Below, piece by piece: positions 21,323 through 33,059 of a stretch of 64,000 nt of DNA; positions within the stretch are counted from its first letter, which is position 1, and each line of letters opens with the position of its first letter. Source of the stretch: Dryocosmus kuriphilus (Eukaryota > Arthropoda > Insecta > Hymenoptera > Cynipidae); NCBI GenBank assembly GCA_038277395.1, contig CM076197.1, positions 99,226,442 through 99,290,441 on the forward strand, in the 5' to 3' direction. The notes beneath the pieces are model-generated. The model was not told the DNA's origin. It saw only the letters and a program-made list of their open reading frames with translations, and did no database searches. The position numbers were made by a program, and so were the translations under genes.

Positions 21323-21539
21323 GCCTTGCCTTAATTGGCCAGGATCGTTGGCATTGTCTTAACTGGACGGAACATCTCCTTGCCTTAACTGACTGGGATC
21401 GTTAGCCTTGCCTTAACCGGCCAGGCCATCTCCTTGCCTTAACTGGTCGGGATCGGTAGCCTTGTCTTAAGTGGCCGGGATCGTTAGTTTTACCTTAGCT
21501 GACTGAGATCGCTAGGAGGTACCCTAACGTGGCTGGAAT

Positions 21540-22260
21540 TTTTCAAAATTCTTGAAAGTCTTTTTAAAATGACCTTGAAAGCCTGGTTCAAGGCCAAAAG
21601 CATGATTATGGATAAAGTCACACTTGACGGTAAAATTTCCTGCTCTTTCCAAATCCGAAATAAAAAATGGGGGTTCCCATTTGAAAAAACAAGTGTGACC
21701 TTGGAATGACCTTGAATGTCACTTTAAAGATTAAACTTGAAGATAAAATTCCCTGTTCTTTCCACATCCACAATGAAAAATAGGGGTTCCCATTTGAAAA
21801 AACAAGTTTGACCTTGGAATGACCTTGAAGGTCATGGTCAAGGACATGGTTAAGGTCATACTTGAATATAAAATTCCTGCTCTTTCCAAATCCGTAATAA
21901 AAAATGGGGCTTCCCGTCTGAAAAATTGAAAGAGGTTCCCATTTAAAAAAACAAGTTTGACCTTGGAATGACCTTGAAGTTCACGGTCAAGGTCATACTT
22001 GAACGTAAAATTTCCTGCTCTTTCCAAATCCGCAATAAAAAATGGGGCTTCCCATTTAAAAAATTGAAAGGGGTTCCCATTTGAAAAAACAAATTTGACC
22101 TTGGAACGACCTTGAAGTTCATGGTCAAGGTCATACTTGAACGTAAAATTTCCTGCTCTTTACAAATCCGCAATAAAAAATGGGGCTTCCTATTTAAAAA
22201 ATTTAATTTGACCTTGATATGACCTTCAAGGTCATAGTCACGGTCAATCCGAGGTCGCCA
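21540..22260 (-). repeat. Right subterminal array of the DD41D element
   Basis: AAAATTTCCTGCTCTTTCC recurs at about 21632, 21746, 21870, 22007 and 22145, so five units of about 114-138 bp. Each unit also has TGACCTTGGAATGACCTTGA and GGTTCCCATTT. TGACCTTGAA, the complement of TTCAAGGTCA, occurs in most units. Confidence 0.85.
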
Positions 22261-22366
22261 TTGAATAGCCAGGGAAAAATCCTAAAACTTTTGTATCTAA
22301 TATTTTTCAAAAAATTCCATTCCTGATTAGTTATTCAGGGGTTTCCATACTTTTGTGCCACCCTAA

Positions 22367-23259
22367 GGAGATCCATGTCTTTATGGATGAAGAAAAAAAT
22401 ATTACATTGGATCTCGTACTGAATTTATAGAAACACAACTAGACGATTTTTTGTTTCTTCTTAACTCTTCTTTCACCAAACTGAAGTTAAGACAATCGAA
22501 AATTTGCAAAATGACCTCAGCTCTGTAAAAAAAAAACATAATATATCAAGTAGGATCATCTAATATTTTTTTATCTTTGAATATGAAATTACTCACTCTA
22601 AAATTACTAAACATAGCAATATAATGTGAAGAAGGCCTTTTTCGAATTTTTATTTAAAAAATAAAAATGTATACCCTTTTCAAACTTATATTTCTGCGCC
22701 GCGCCATGCCGCTAACTACAGGTAGTGACGTCATTATTCTTCAATCTTTTCTAAACAAGCTGTAGATTCATGCTTTTTCTTTAAAAATGAAAATAAATCA
22801 ATGCTAAGACTGGTGTTTTGTGCCCAAATACATAAATGCCAGTGTTAAAAATGGTTCAAAAATATTTTTATGTGTATCCAATGATGAGGAACGGGAAAAA
22901 TGTTACAAAGCTCTCTGGCATGACATGTACTCTACGGCATTAATAGTATGAGTATATTGTTGCCGAAATCTTTTCAGCTATTCTCAAAGTTACCAAATAT
23001 ATTTGTTTTTAATAAAGAAATATAAATATGCCTTATTTCGTAACATACATATCGTCTATTGTACTTGACAAAATTTCATTCGAAAGGAAGGGATCATACA
23101 TTTTGAGGTTATTTTTTGTGTTTAAACTTACATAATAAATATAAAAATATATTTTTAAGTACTTACTTTACTTATTTTAATTATACTCAGGCATTTACAG
23201 TTTTTTATGCAATAACCGCCATTAATCGACTAACAGAATAATACGAATATATCACGGAA
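22367..23259. other. Unassigned AT-rich DNA
   Basis: No frames, element ends or RNA genes recognised. Confidence 0.5.
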
Positions 23260-26010
23260 AAAAGTAGATAGATTCACTTTCATGCATTGCCAACTTGAAG
23301 TTTACTTGTTCGCACTGTACAAGAAACAATTTGAATAGTTTTAGATACTTTATAAGGTAGTAATCTAAAAATATACAAAACCTAAAGTGAGCATTACTAC
23401 TTCAAGTTGTGAAAAGAGAGATTACTGGAACAAGTAGTTTTATTAACTATTTGAAACGGTGCAGTTCAACTTGTGAGCTGCCTGAATAACTAGTTTATAT
23501 AGTAACCAGAGAATTGTGAATTTGACTTTTAAAAGTGAGTACGATGTCCTTTTTCGCATTGCTGTAAGTACTTATCGAGATTATCAGCTTTAGTATTTAA
23601 AATGGTAAACGTGTGCACCGAATTGAAAAGTTAATTATATTATACGACATTGTAAAGTGCACTGTTTCGTAAAGGCCGATTAACGAAGTAGTTTGTCAAC
23701 TCAACTTTTTAAAACAGTAAAGCTATGAACTCTGATCGGAAGCGAATTTGACTGCGTGACATTTTAAAATACACTTGTTCGAATCGCGGTAAATACAGAG
23801 TGAGACTGTTGACATTACAAATTCAAATAGTAATTTTGCAGAGTGAAATGGTAAGTAAACTTTACAAGTCGAAATTGTAAGGTAACCTTTCCAATTCTAT
23901 ACCAAGTGCTGAGTGAGAGTGTCAATATTACAATTTGATTTAGTGATATTTAGATCCAAATACCGTAAGTACACTGTAAACAATTTTTGCAATTTGCACT
24001 ACAATTTTGTAGGGAAAATTCCACATTATTGTGGTGAAAATACATCTCACCAAAAAAATAAGTAATTTTGACTAAAATTGGAAATTTTCATACAAATTGG
24101 GAAAATTCCCCAAAAGTTGTAGTAAAAATACCTTTCACCAAGAAATTGGTTACTTTTCCCCAAAATTGTGGAAATTTTCACAAAAGTCAAGGCGAAATTC
24201 CCCAGAAGTTGTGGGTAATATACAATTTACCAAGATGGTAGGTAAGTTTCCCCAAACTTATGACAATTTTCATAAAAAATAGGGAATTTTCCCCAAAAAT
24301 TATGGAAGCCATTAAAACCAAAAAATATGACATTTTTCTACAGTTTTTGTGGATTCTTCACATGAGTTAGGTGAACTTTTGAAAAAGCTTTTTTTGAACA
24401 TTTTTAAATTAAAACTGCGTGTAATTTTTACCTATGAAACTTAGAAGATGACTACACTATTTACTGGAATATTTAATTAAACTTCTTATTGCTTATTTTA
24501 AATGATAAGGTACTTTTCATAAAATTTAATTTATGCTTGAGATAAGAAAGCTGATATTAAATCTTTTTTCCAATAAATTTTAGGAAATTATTATTTTTTT
24601 TAATGGAAATTTATTTTTTTTTTCGGAATTCTTTCCATTTAAGTTAAACTGTTTTAAACTTTCAACTTTTCAATTAAAAATTACATATCATTGGTGAATA
24701 TAATATTTTCTTATTGGTATTTGCAAAATACTGTTTTCCTTAATTTCATTAATCTGACCTGCTTCTGCAAAACAACTCTGCCGGACAGGGCCAGCTAGGC
24801 TGGAGCCAAATAAAATTTATGGACAGCACTTAGTATTATTGAGTACTTAGTCCAAACAGCTGAGCTGCAATAATCCTTTTGAATTTTGACTTTTATGAAA
24901 TTTACAATACTTTTTTTACGTAACGGCATGTTAAAGTTACGAAACTTTGAACTGAATTTTCGGAAATTTTTCGTCAAATGAGAAAATCACAAAAAGATAT
25001 TATTTACATACTATTTACAGTTCAAAGAGAATCCTTAACAATTGAAATACCCCAAAATTAAAAAAGAAACTATTTAAAAATTTTATTATTTCATTATCGC
25101 TTATGTTAATATTATGTGTTGCTTTTATAACTTTGTGTAATTAATAACGAATATTTAACTTTGACCGAATTTGTTGGGAATATATTTTTTTTATATAGAA
25201 GATCAATTTATAAATAAAAAAATACCTACAAATTTTAAAACCCATTTACCATTGAATATTTCGAAAAGAAAAAAATTACTAGAATTTCTCACTCTACCCT
25301 TTCCCAACGCAGGGAAACGTCTTACCTTGGACTTTGTTCAGGACACTTAAGCGGTTCAATTGCCGAGAGGCTTAGTTGTTAGGGAATTATGTGATGCGTT
25401 TGGTTAGATTTTAGGAAGTTAGGTAGGGCGTAGTTAGGTTCTAACCCCGCCGCAGCGTTTCCCGATTTTAAATAGTGTTAAAAATGCAAATATACGTTTA
25501 GGTGGTTGTTTGTAGGTAGTGGCCTTCTAAGTATATAAATAAAAAATGATTAAGCAATAATAATAATAAATTTTTTTTTCCTTTACAAATCTGTAACCAA
25601 GTAAAAATCTTTCCTAATACCTAATAAGCGAGTTAAAAATTTGAAATAGTAATATTTACTCATTCAAATTGTTTAGCTTGTAATGGAAACAATCCATTTT
25701 ACTATTGAAAGCGTGCGTGGCATACAATGCGAAATCGTCTACATTATTATTCACAGCAGTAAGAATTACTGTGTGAAATAGTAACTCTCCTCACGAAGTG
25801 TGCGACTAACGATGCGAAATAGTTTTTTACTAGTTTTTATTGAATGTCGATGCACTGAGCGGAATAGTGCATCCTACTATTTGAGATTGCTCATCCTACG
25901 CTTTTAGGTTGTCAGTTTAAATAACCTGAATGTGAAATAGTAAATTTAACCAAATTCACCGACAAAAAGCTGCGCTTCAATTTAAAATAGTTAGAGCTGC
26001 TGATTTAGAG
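23260..26010 (+). repeat. Region with recurrent GTGAAATAGTAA-like motif
   Basis: Words close to GTG(T/C)GAAATAGTAA recur irregularly: near 23329, 23455, 23827, 23843, 25647, 25775, 25817, 25860, 25940 and 25989, often with tracts such as GTGCGACTAACGATG between them. The block is split by the 89-bp tandem repeat at 24005 and by unassigned DNA (24310-25630). It ends just upstream of the LINE RT tail at 26022. It could be a diverged satellite or the 5' part of that LINE; I cannot decide. Confidence 0.4.
24005..24310. repeat. About 89-bp tandem repeat, 3 to 4 units
   Basis: Units are marked by GTGAAAATACATCTCACCA (24034), GTAAAAATACCTTTCACCA (24122) and GTAATATACAATTTACCA (24211), with the spacer TTTCCCCAAAATTGTGGAAA in between. 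Divergence between units is moderate. The open frame at 24097-24282 is repeat translation. Confidence 0.75.
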
Positions 26011-26021
26011 TCTTCTTAACG

Positions 26022-26516
26022 ATGCACTTTTTTTCGTGTAACGCATTAAATATGACAGTATATGATGATCTAACAGACACCTTAAATTTAAAACTTGAAC
26101 ACGCATTTAATGCTCGTGTTCGCTTTATTGATAATTTGCCTAAATATGAACATATATCTCCCTACCGACAAAAGGCTGGTCTACTTAATGTGACTAAGAC
26201 AAGACAATTTTTCATGGGTAATTTGCTGTATAGCATCTTTCACAACCAAGTTCCACAGTACTTATTTAACTTGTTCCAATTTATAGACAGAGACCAACCT
26301 GCAGAGTCCAAGCTTTGTGAAAGAAAATTGATACTTACAATTCCTTTGCACAGAACATGCAAACTTCAAAGGTCTTTTATAGGGAGAGGTGCCCGTTTAT
26401 GGAATAAACTGCCATCTGATGTTAAAAATGCTTCTTCCCCGTATCACTTTAAAAACCTCTTTTTCAAATATTTGTTCAATAACGCCAATCCTGCTCTTGA
26501 AATTACACACTGGTAA
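26022..26516 (+). pseudogene. LINE reverse transcriptase C-terminal fragment (Jockey/CR1-like)
   Basis: The 164-codon open stretch matches the region after the RT core of Jockey/CR1/RTE-type LINEs: AFNARVRFIDNLPKYEHISPY, then FFMGNLLYSIFHNQVPQYL, then a LTIPLHRTCKLQRSFI segment and GARLWNKLPSDVKNASSPYHF, ending KYLFNN. RT catalytic motifs would lie upstream and are absent, so this is a 5'-truncated copy. A short 3' UTR follows, with a final AATAAA at about 26812 and an A-rich tail to 26830. The family is different from the LINEs at 14726 and 33379. Confidence 0.78.
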
Positions 26517-27959
26517 ATACATAACCTCCAAAACTCCCACATTTACTCTTTGTAACTGTCTGTTGTTTTTTGTGTTTGTACCAATCACTGTACTTAATCT
26601 AGCAGGTCAATCTGCATCCACATATATAGCTATTTTTGTTATTTCTCCTAACGTTATCGAGGTCAACTTCATTTACCTTATATACTTTATAAATTAGTTT
26701 TAAAATAAAATCACGTATCTAATAATGTTATCGAACCGATTTTGTACAATTTATCATCACATTTATTCTTTTGTTCCTTGGAGGGCTATTTAGCCTTAGG
26801 GACTTTTTTTCAATAAATACAAATAAAAATATTTTCCACCATTATATTGCACAAGCTCGAACCTCAAAAACCAAAATTTTCATTTTACTTAACAAATATA
26901 TTATGATTAGATATTTTTCAACATAGTGATATACTTCTTTTTGAAATAGTGGTACTTCAAAGAGGGAAAATGCCGAATTTTAATTTTTTCACTTGATTTT
27001 TTCGCAAGTTGGTATGTTTGAGGTTATAGAATGCCTAATTGCGATTTTACGTAAAAAGTATTAACATTAGCCGTTTTTTTACTTTGTGGTCATGCATTAA
27101 AAAATTTGTCAGGTAAATAAATTCTTCACTTTCAATTATATAATATACAATATGCCTGCTGGAGTATTTATTTCACATTTTGTATGAGAACTAATGTGGA
27201 ACGGCAGCACTCCGCAAAAGAAAACTTATAATATTATTGTCTTCACTTTCTGTAAATTATATAAAATGGCTTAACATATCCAGCCATACTGATATACCAT
27301 AAAATAAATACTTTTAGATAAAAAAAACGTTGATGAATTATTGATTTTATCCAACTGACACATGTATTTGCTTTGTCTGGAAAGAAGAAAGACGTCACAC
27401 CACGTGTTTCCTTCTATGAGGGTACCAGTCTTGGTTTCAAAGTCGACACTTCCGGTCGATATTTTGTCACTCTTTAATTAATTATTGTAAATTATTGAAT
27501 AAACAAAATTAAATTTCAATTTCATATTTTAATTCCTTGCGAGTCAAAGTTTATAAAAAAACTTAACTTTAGGCGAAACAATTTTTTTGTGAATGACCCT
27601 ATTGATGCAAAAACGAATAATTAGATTTCATCTGTTTGCAAAAATTTAAAATTATAATTTTATATAAAGAACCTAGCAGGAATTTCGGATGCATGGGATT
27701 GTCTCTTATCGTGACCATTGCATTTTCCACCGGACCCTGAAAACAATTAATTTACTTCACGGGAAGATTCAAGCAGATAAAGCGAAAATATTGATGCAAA
27801 ATATATTCTACTCGGTGGTTGTCGTGACAGGAATGTCGAATATTTCTATTTAAATTGGGTTAAAATTTATTGCTCTATTAATATCGTTTAGCAGCAGAGA
27901 ATTTTCCTTATAAACTCAAAGCGATTTCTTTAAGTGTATATAAAGCTTGAAGGTTAGTG
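26517..27959. other. LINE 3' UTR then unassigned DNA
   Basis: 26517-26830 is probably the 3' UTR of the LINE fragment, including TTCAATAAATACAAATAAAA near 26808. 26830-27959 shows nothing recognisable. Confidence 0.45.
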
Positions 27960-28200
27960 ACATCATTCTGGTTTAAATAATAGAAAAAATATTGGTACGT
28001 GGACGGACGTGGTGAGCGACGTAAAAGAACTCGTTTTGTATGCAATGTTAGACCCATTCGAAATTGAACAAATTCAAATGAAAAAATACGTCAATAATTT
28101 TGTAATTTCAATTTTTAAAAGATGGCCGAATCCATTTTTTGAGTTCTACAAAAAATGCATTCTTTTATTATCTTACGTCGTTCGCGAGAAAATTTGAAAA
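27960..28200. repeat. Diverged dispersed repeat, copy 1
   Basis: Similar to 32520-32660: both contain ACG(T/C)GGAC...TATGCAATGTTAGA, then a CATT(C/T)GAA word and AATAATTT followed by ATTTTTAA-type sequence. Similarity is patchy. The open frame at 28009-28197 is not recognised. Confidence 0.4.
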
Positions 28201-28569
28201 TTCAATTTTTTCAAAGAAGCATTCTCAGCTTTAGAAAAATAGTCTATCCAGATGAATCACACAGGATGTTTTCTTTATATAAGAAACCGAAGAAAAGTCG
28301 ATTTTTCTGAAAATCTAATCTTTTTTTATTTTATCCAATACTTTTTTTTTTCAAAAATCTTTGGCTCTCTCATGATAAAATAAACAAGACTTACAAACAA
28401 ACTACATTTAAAGTCTGTCCTTAGGATTTTTTTTTTTTCTTTAGGTTTTTGCTTTATTCGAAAATTTATTTCAGTACTAGCAATTTTAGATATCGAAAAC
28501 TGAAATTGCTCAAATAGAAAAGATTATATGAAATTTAAAAAAAAACGTAACAAGAGCTTCTAGATTCTA
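28201..28569. other. Unassigned AT-rich DNA
   Basis: Poly-T and poly-A tracts only; nothing recognised. Confidence 0.5.
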
Positions 28570-28945
28570 CACAGGGTGGCAAAAAAGTATGGAAACCCCA
28601 TTTGAAAAAACAAGTGTGACCTTGGAATGACCTTGAAGGTCATGGTCAAGGGTAAACTTGAAGATAAAATTTCCTGCTCTTTCCACATCAACGACATGGT
28701 TAAGGTCATATTTGAACGTAACATTTCCTGCTCTTTTCTAATTCGCAATAAAAAATGGGATTTCCCATTTAAAAAATGTAATTTAACCTTCATATGACCT
28801 TCAAGGTCATGTTCAAGGTCAAACCGGGGTCGACATTGAATATCCAGTGGAAAATCCTAAAACTTTTGTATTCAATATTTTTCAAAAAAAAAAAAAATCA
28901 TTTCTGATGAGTTATTCAGGGGTTTCCATACTTTTGTGCCACCCT
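28570..28945. mobile_element. MITE of the DD41D family
   Basis: Ends match the 19386-22366 element: CAGGGTGGCAAAAAAGTATG at the left and, at the right, GAGTTATTCAGGGG and TTGTGCCACCCT. Only one to two subterminal units remain (TGACCTTGGAATGACCTTGA near 28616, TTTCCTGCTCTTTCC at 28670 and 28728), and no transposase. It is 376 bp and could have moved only with help from a full-length relative. Confidence 0.9.
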
Positions 28946-30356
28946 CATAAATCCCAAACAAGTATAGGCTAACCTTTTGTATCAAAAATATTTACACATA
29001 AACATGTATTTTTTTATCTCAGACTGAAATTTTTTGGGAAATTGCATTTTAGCAGAGTTTCAAATTTTTAATGTTTTCATGAAATTCGAGTTTCGAAAGC
29101 AGCTTAAAGAATTTCTGAAGTTCTACCAGAATTCCATCGAGTATTTGTGGAAATTTTTTAACAGGAATGCTGAAAAATTCTACACAGATTTCAGAACATT
29201 CATTCCACAGAATTTCCACAAAATTTATATATTTTTTAACGTAAAAAATTCTTATTTGGACCTGGAATTAAATTACTGTAACATTATGATGCAGTTTGAA
29301 ATGAATAATATTTCTGTGAAAAATCTATTGAAAGTTCTTTATGGGTCAGGGAAATTAAAAAAAAAATCTTTTACTTTTAAATCTAAAAACAGAAATAGAT
29401 ATTTATGAAAAAAATAGACATTAAAGAAAGTTGTACAAAAATATTTTAAAATGAGTCGAAGCCACGCATATTTTTAAATTTGAATCAGTTTGAATTTTTA
29501 TTTTTACTAATTCAATTTATGAATACTAATGCTGATATACATTATCAATATTTTCTCATAATATTTAAATACTGAAAGAAATATAAACGAATCTTCGGGG
29601 AATATTTACTGGGTGAGTCATCAGATGTGTTATTTGTCTTCAGTTATCTTCGCAAGACAAATTTGGAGCCGAAACACAAGAATAATCAAAGATCAGTTTG
29701 TAAAGAATTAGTTTCGATCAGCCCCCATGGTAATTAATTTTACTACCTCGTATGTTAACTCTCTAAATCGAGTTCAATGATAATAATTTTTTTAATACAG
29801 ATAAATCGAATTGGTTTTTATTTGCGAAAAAAGTCCCACACAATTTGAAATATCTAATTAAACTAAAAGTTCGGAGACCAAGAAATATGTTGTTTCTCAT
29901 TCCTATATTATCTAGTTTATAAAACAACAGAATTCAAAATTAGACATACCTGTTTAAATTTAAAATTTTATCATTACTGTTGATTTTTTTCTTAATAATA
30001 TACAAATATTTAAACTATAGTCATTTCCCATCATCTTGGAATATTGCATATTTTTATGAAAGTGCGGAACGTAGAAAAAAATGATAACATTCGTTTCACA
30101 TAGACAGTATGAAATAATTGCCTGACTGAAAACTGCTAAAATTTGACCGATAAGGATGATTTAGCGTTAATCTTCAGATACGAGTCTACAGACAGCTTCA
30201 AGTGGAATATTCAAATTTTAAATAATACCAATTTTTATTTCCTGTGCTGAATTAAAATTGAAAAGCACGATTAATTTCCTATGAAAAACAATTGTAATGA
30301 CTTCTCTTATGTTTTTGGGAATACAAATTCATAACATATTTAACTAATTTTTTGAA
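28946..30356. other. Unassigned DNA with one 124-codon open frame
   Basis: The frame at 29034-29408 (+) opens in low-complexity sequence rich in AGAATTTC words and encodes a Phe/Lys/Asn-rich product without recognised motifs; chance is the simplest explanation. The rest shows nothing. Confidence 0.45.
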
Positions 30357-30429
30357 ACCCGGCTAGCTCAGTCGGTGGAGCATGAGAATCTTAATCTCAA
30401 GGTCGTGGGTTCGAGCTCCACGTTGGGCG
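30357..30429 (+). tRNA. tRNA-Lys(CTT)-like, probably pseudogene
   Basis: A 73-base cloverleaf fits. The acceptor ACCCGGC/GTTGGGC pairs except for the first base (A opposite C). The D arm is GCTCAGTCGGTGGAGC, the anticodon stem TGAGA/TCTCA has loop ATCTTAA with anticodon CTT, and the T arm GTGGGTTCGAGCTCCAC pairs with one wobble. Compared with the highly conserved eukaryotic tRNA-Lys(CTT) it has base changes at the first position, position 32, the D loop, the variable region and the T stem. There is no T-run terminator before the SINE head that starts about 7 bases later, so transcription would read into it. A decayed gene or a SINE-mobilised copy is likely. Confidence 0.7.
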
Positions 30430-30435
30430 CCAGCA

Positions 30436-30770
30436 GAGCTTCGGTGGCTCAGGTGGTAGCGTGTCGGCCTTCCAAGCAAGAGGGTTCGGGGTTCTATTCC
30501 TGAGCCGGTACCTGTGGAATTTTGTATATGTACTTCTGCCGAGGCCTCGTGGTTCGAAACCCACGTTAAACTGTAGGTCCCCTCATAAAGAGGGCAAGTG
30601 ATCTTTCAGGGAAGATGCTTCATGTCGAGAGGCAAATTTCTTGGGGGTCAATGGTCGATTTTGACGCTTAGAAAGTTGTAAAAGTTTGTAATTGTTCTGG
30701 AAGACGCTCAAAACCTGTAAAAGGGAAGGGAGTATAAACTAATAGATAAACTAATCTTTTGAAATAGTTA
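30436..30770 (+). repeat. tRNA-derived SINE, copy 2
   Basis: Head: GGTGGCTCAGGTGG (A-box region, 30447) and GGGGTTCTATTCCTGAGCC (B-box region, about 30487). The continuation GGTACCTGTGG and GTGGTTCGAAACCCACGTTAA matches the copy at 13148. The downstream body differs from copy 1 after CTGTAGGTCCC. It follows the tRNA-Lys-like sequence almost directly. Confidence 0.72.
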
Positions 30771-31460
30771 TTAGATTAAAATATCTTCTTACGTTTATCA
30801 TTTGTACAGCAAGCTTTTTTAGTAATACTCTAATTGAAGCTCTTTTGAAAAGAAAGTCTTAAAATGCATTCCACATCTTTTTAAAAAATCATTATTATTA
30901 GATTGAAAGAGTTCGACATCGACGAGTTTAGACGAGAACCAAAAAAATATATGAGAAAGGAGTTCGAAGCTCTCCGAGTCGAAGGCTTTTATGGAAGCGA
31001 ATGGTTTTTTGATCTCACCGCTCAGGCTACGGTTCTCGCCTCCGTCAATATTTCCATTTTTTTTTCTCTTCGAGAACCGACTTAAGAAACAAAGACCCAA
31101 GTTGGACTAATGAGCGAACGCGAGGTCTGTGACGTAATCGCAACATTTTTAAAAAGTCACGAATGCATTTTAACTCACGCTGGTGTTCGGAATGTGGTGA
31201 ATGGTGTCACGGTGTATAATTTGGTGTAACCTATGTGGGTGCGTTCATTGTATGTTTATGGGTCGAAGGGGTTGCATTGGGGTGTCAGACCAGTCAGAGG
31301 CAACACGTGTCCATACTCCATATCGACAGAACGCTGCCTTTGGCCATCCATGTGTGGTCTCTACCAGGAATCACTTTGCTTTCACAGATTGACGCATATT
31401 TATTCCATAAACAAAAAGCTTTTATTTTCAGTTTTACGGATTTAGACTAACCTGCTCTTC
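30771..31460. other. Unassigned, moderately GC-rich; open frames on both strands
   Basis: The minus strand is open at 30819-31100 (93 codons) and the plus strand at 30903-31085 (60 codons, ending in a stop at 31083). Neither product is recognised. 31180-31440 is open in several plus frames. Composition here is closer to coding than the surroundings, so an old exon or an unknown repeat are both possible. Confidence 0.3.
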
Positions 31461-32519
31461 ATTTTAGAGCTCGAAGTTTCCTATTTTATAGTTATTATCT
31501 CAAGAGTTTCTTTTTCGGTACGAATACATTTTTAAAGCGGTATATGTTTTAAAATGTATTGCTAGGTTTAATGGAAAATAGATTTGTAGCTTGTTAATTA
31601 GGAAAATTAAATAAAAGTTTAAAAATTTAATGTTGCACTTGCAAATAAAAAATTCAACAAATTTTCAAAAGCTTGAGTGATGGAAAAAAATTACGAGGAG
31701 CTGCAAATTCAAGATGTCAGAAATAAATAATAAATAGATGTAAATAAAAAAAAAACTTACACAGAAAAATGTTTGGCTAACTTTTGCTTAGGAACTCAAT
31801 TTAAGTCATTTTTAACTAAGCCAGATTTTCTCGGTGTTGTATTGTAACGGAAGGCCTTTTCACCTTTTTCAGGATTTTTTAACTTTTTTTTATTAAAATC
31901 ATCCCTAAACTCAAGATTTTAATTTAAGTAATAAACTTTTTTGTTCTCACTCTTCTCATCTCTCATTTTTGACTAAAAAATAAGATATTTAAAAAAGAAC
32001 CAAACTGAAAAACTCATCATAAAATTGTCTTTAAAATTTAAATTTAAATTAAGATAGTTAACTTTTTCGACTTCCTCTCTTGATTTTTCATTTTTTAACA
32101 GAAAACAAGATACTAAAAGAAAAACCGAAACGAAGAATTGAAAGTTCTGCAAAGCCTCTGACGTCACAATTTTGCTCGCTCTACAGGCATGAGAAACAGA
32201 TAAAATCATGCATGTGTTATAAATAATTGATGATTACTAGATATCAAAAATTATAAACTATAATCGAATTCCACTAAAAGTGGGTTTTTTGAGATCTAAA
32301 TTTAGAGAAAAAAAGTCGTTTACGTGGTCGTGTAGACGAATTTTAACAATCTCTGCAAAAAGCCTTCCTTTCATCCTTTCTAAATCCAAAATTTATATGA
32401 AGAATAAAATTTGCTTGTTATTCTTAAGTACAAAACGTAAAAAAATTCTTCTGTATATACGATATGTGAGAAACCTGAAGTGATATTAGACTGCATTGAC
32501 TCACAATTTATAGATAATG
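31461..32519. other. Unassigned AT-rich DNA
   Basis: The word AATGTCAGAAATAAATAATA-like at 31712-31735 also occurs at 56125-56150, so a fragment of a dispersed repeat is present. Otherwise nothing is recognised. Confidence 0.4.
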
Positions 32520-32660
32520 GGAAAACTATCGGCACGCGGACAAAAACAATGAACTTGTTTATATTATGCAATGTTAGATAGAAGCATTTGAAGTTCAATA
32601 TATTTTAATTAACAAGTAAATAATTTCATATTTGCAATATTTAAGAGAGATACTTTTAGA
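32520..32660. repeat. Diverged dispersed repeat, copy 2
   Basis: Partner of 27960-28200, sharing ATGCAATGTTAGA and neighbouring words. Confidence 0.35.
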
Positions 32661-33015
32661 GGACATTAGCCAAAACATATTTTTCTATTTTAATTAAAAA
32701 ATGTGAAGCCTAACCAATTTTGTGGCTACAAGATTATATTTTTCGTAAAATCGCCTTTTTCTCTTAAAGAACAGAAGATACGGAAAATTTTGTTAAAAAT
32801 TTTGACCAACGTGACCAGGATAGAACTCAGGATTTGGAAATTTTAGGAATTGGGCAACTTCTTTTGGCATAAAGCCAAATTTTTTTCGCCAATTGGTTGA
32901 ACCCTACACGTAACTTTTTGATAATATATAAGAAGTCGATTATGAGGTATTTTTTCCGATCTCAAAGCACTACTATATCACTGGTAAAATTCGTAGAATT
33001 TTCCTTTTGTGGTAA
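32661..33015. other. Unassigned intergenic DNA
   Basis: Nothing is recognised apart from the start of a long but unlikely plus-strand frame (32897-33226) that is the shadow of the recombinase fragment. Confidence 0.45.
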
Positions 33016-33059
33016 ATTCTCGTTCCTAGGAACGAGAATCTGGATACCAGCTGGTATCC
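33016..33059. repeat. Two adjacent perfect palindromes
   Basis: ATTCTCGTTCCT joined to its complement gives a 24-bp perfect palindrome at 33016-33039, and GGATACCAGCTGGTATCC is an 18-bp perfect palindrome at 33042-33059. They sit exactly at the end of the tyrosine-recombinase-like coding fragment. Confidence 0.9.

Larger units (their letters stand above)
19386..22366 (+). mobile_element. Tc1/mariner-superfamily element, DD41D type, about 3 kb
   Basis: The ends are inverted repeats of about 45 bp starting CAGGGTGGCA, then AAAAGTATG(G)AAACCCCTGA and ATAACT(C/A)ATCAGGAAT (left 19386, right ending 22366). A short non-autonomous copy with the same ends lies at 28570-28945. Inside the ends are subterminal arrays (19441-19780 and 21540-22260) around a broken transposase gene at 20250-21322. 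At 3 kb it is much longer than most Tc1/mariner elements because of the arrays. The target duplication is not clear by eye. Confidence 0.85.
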
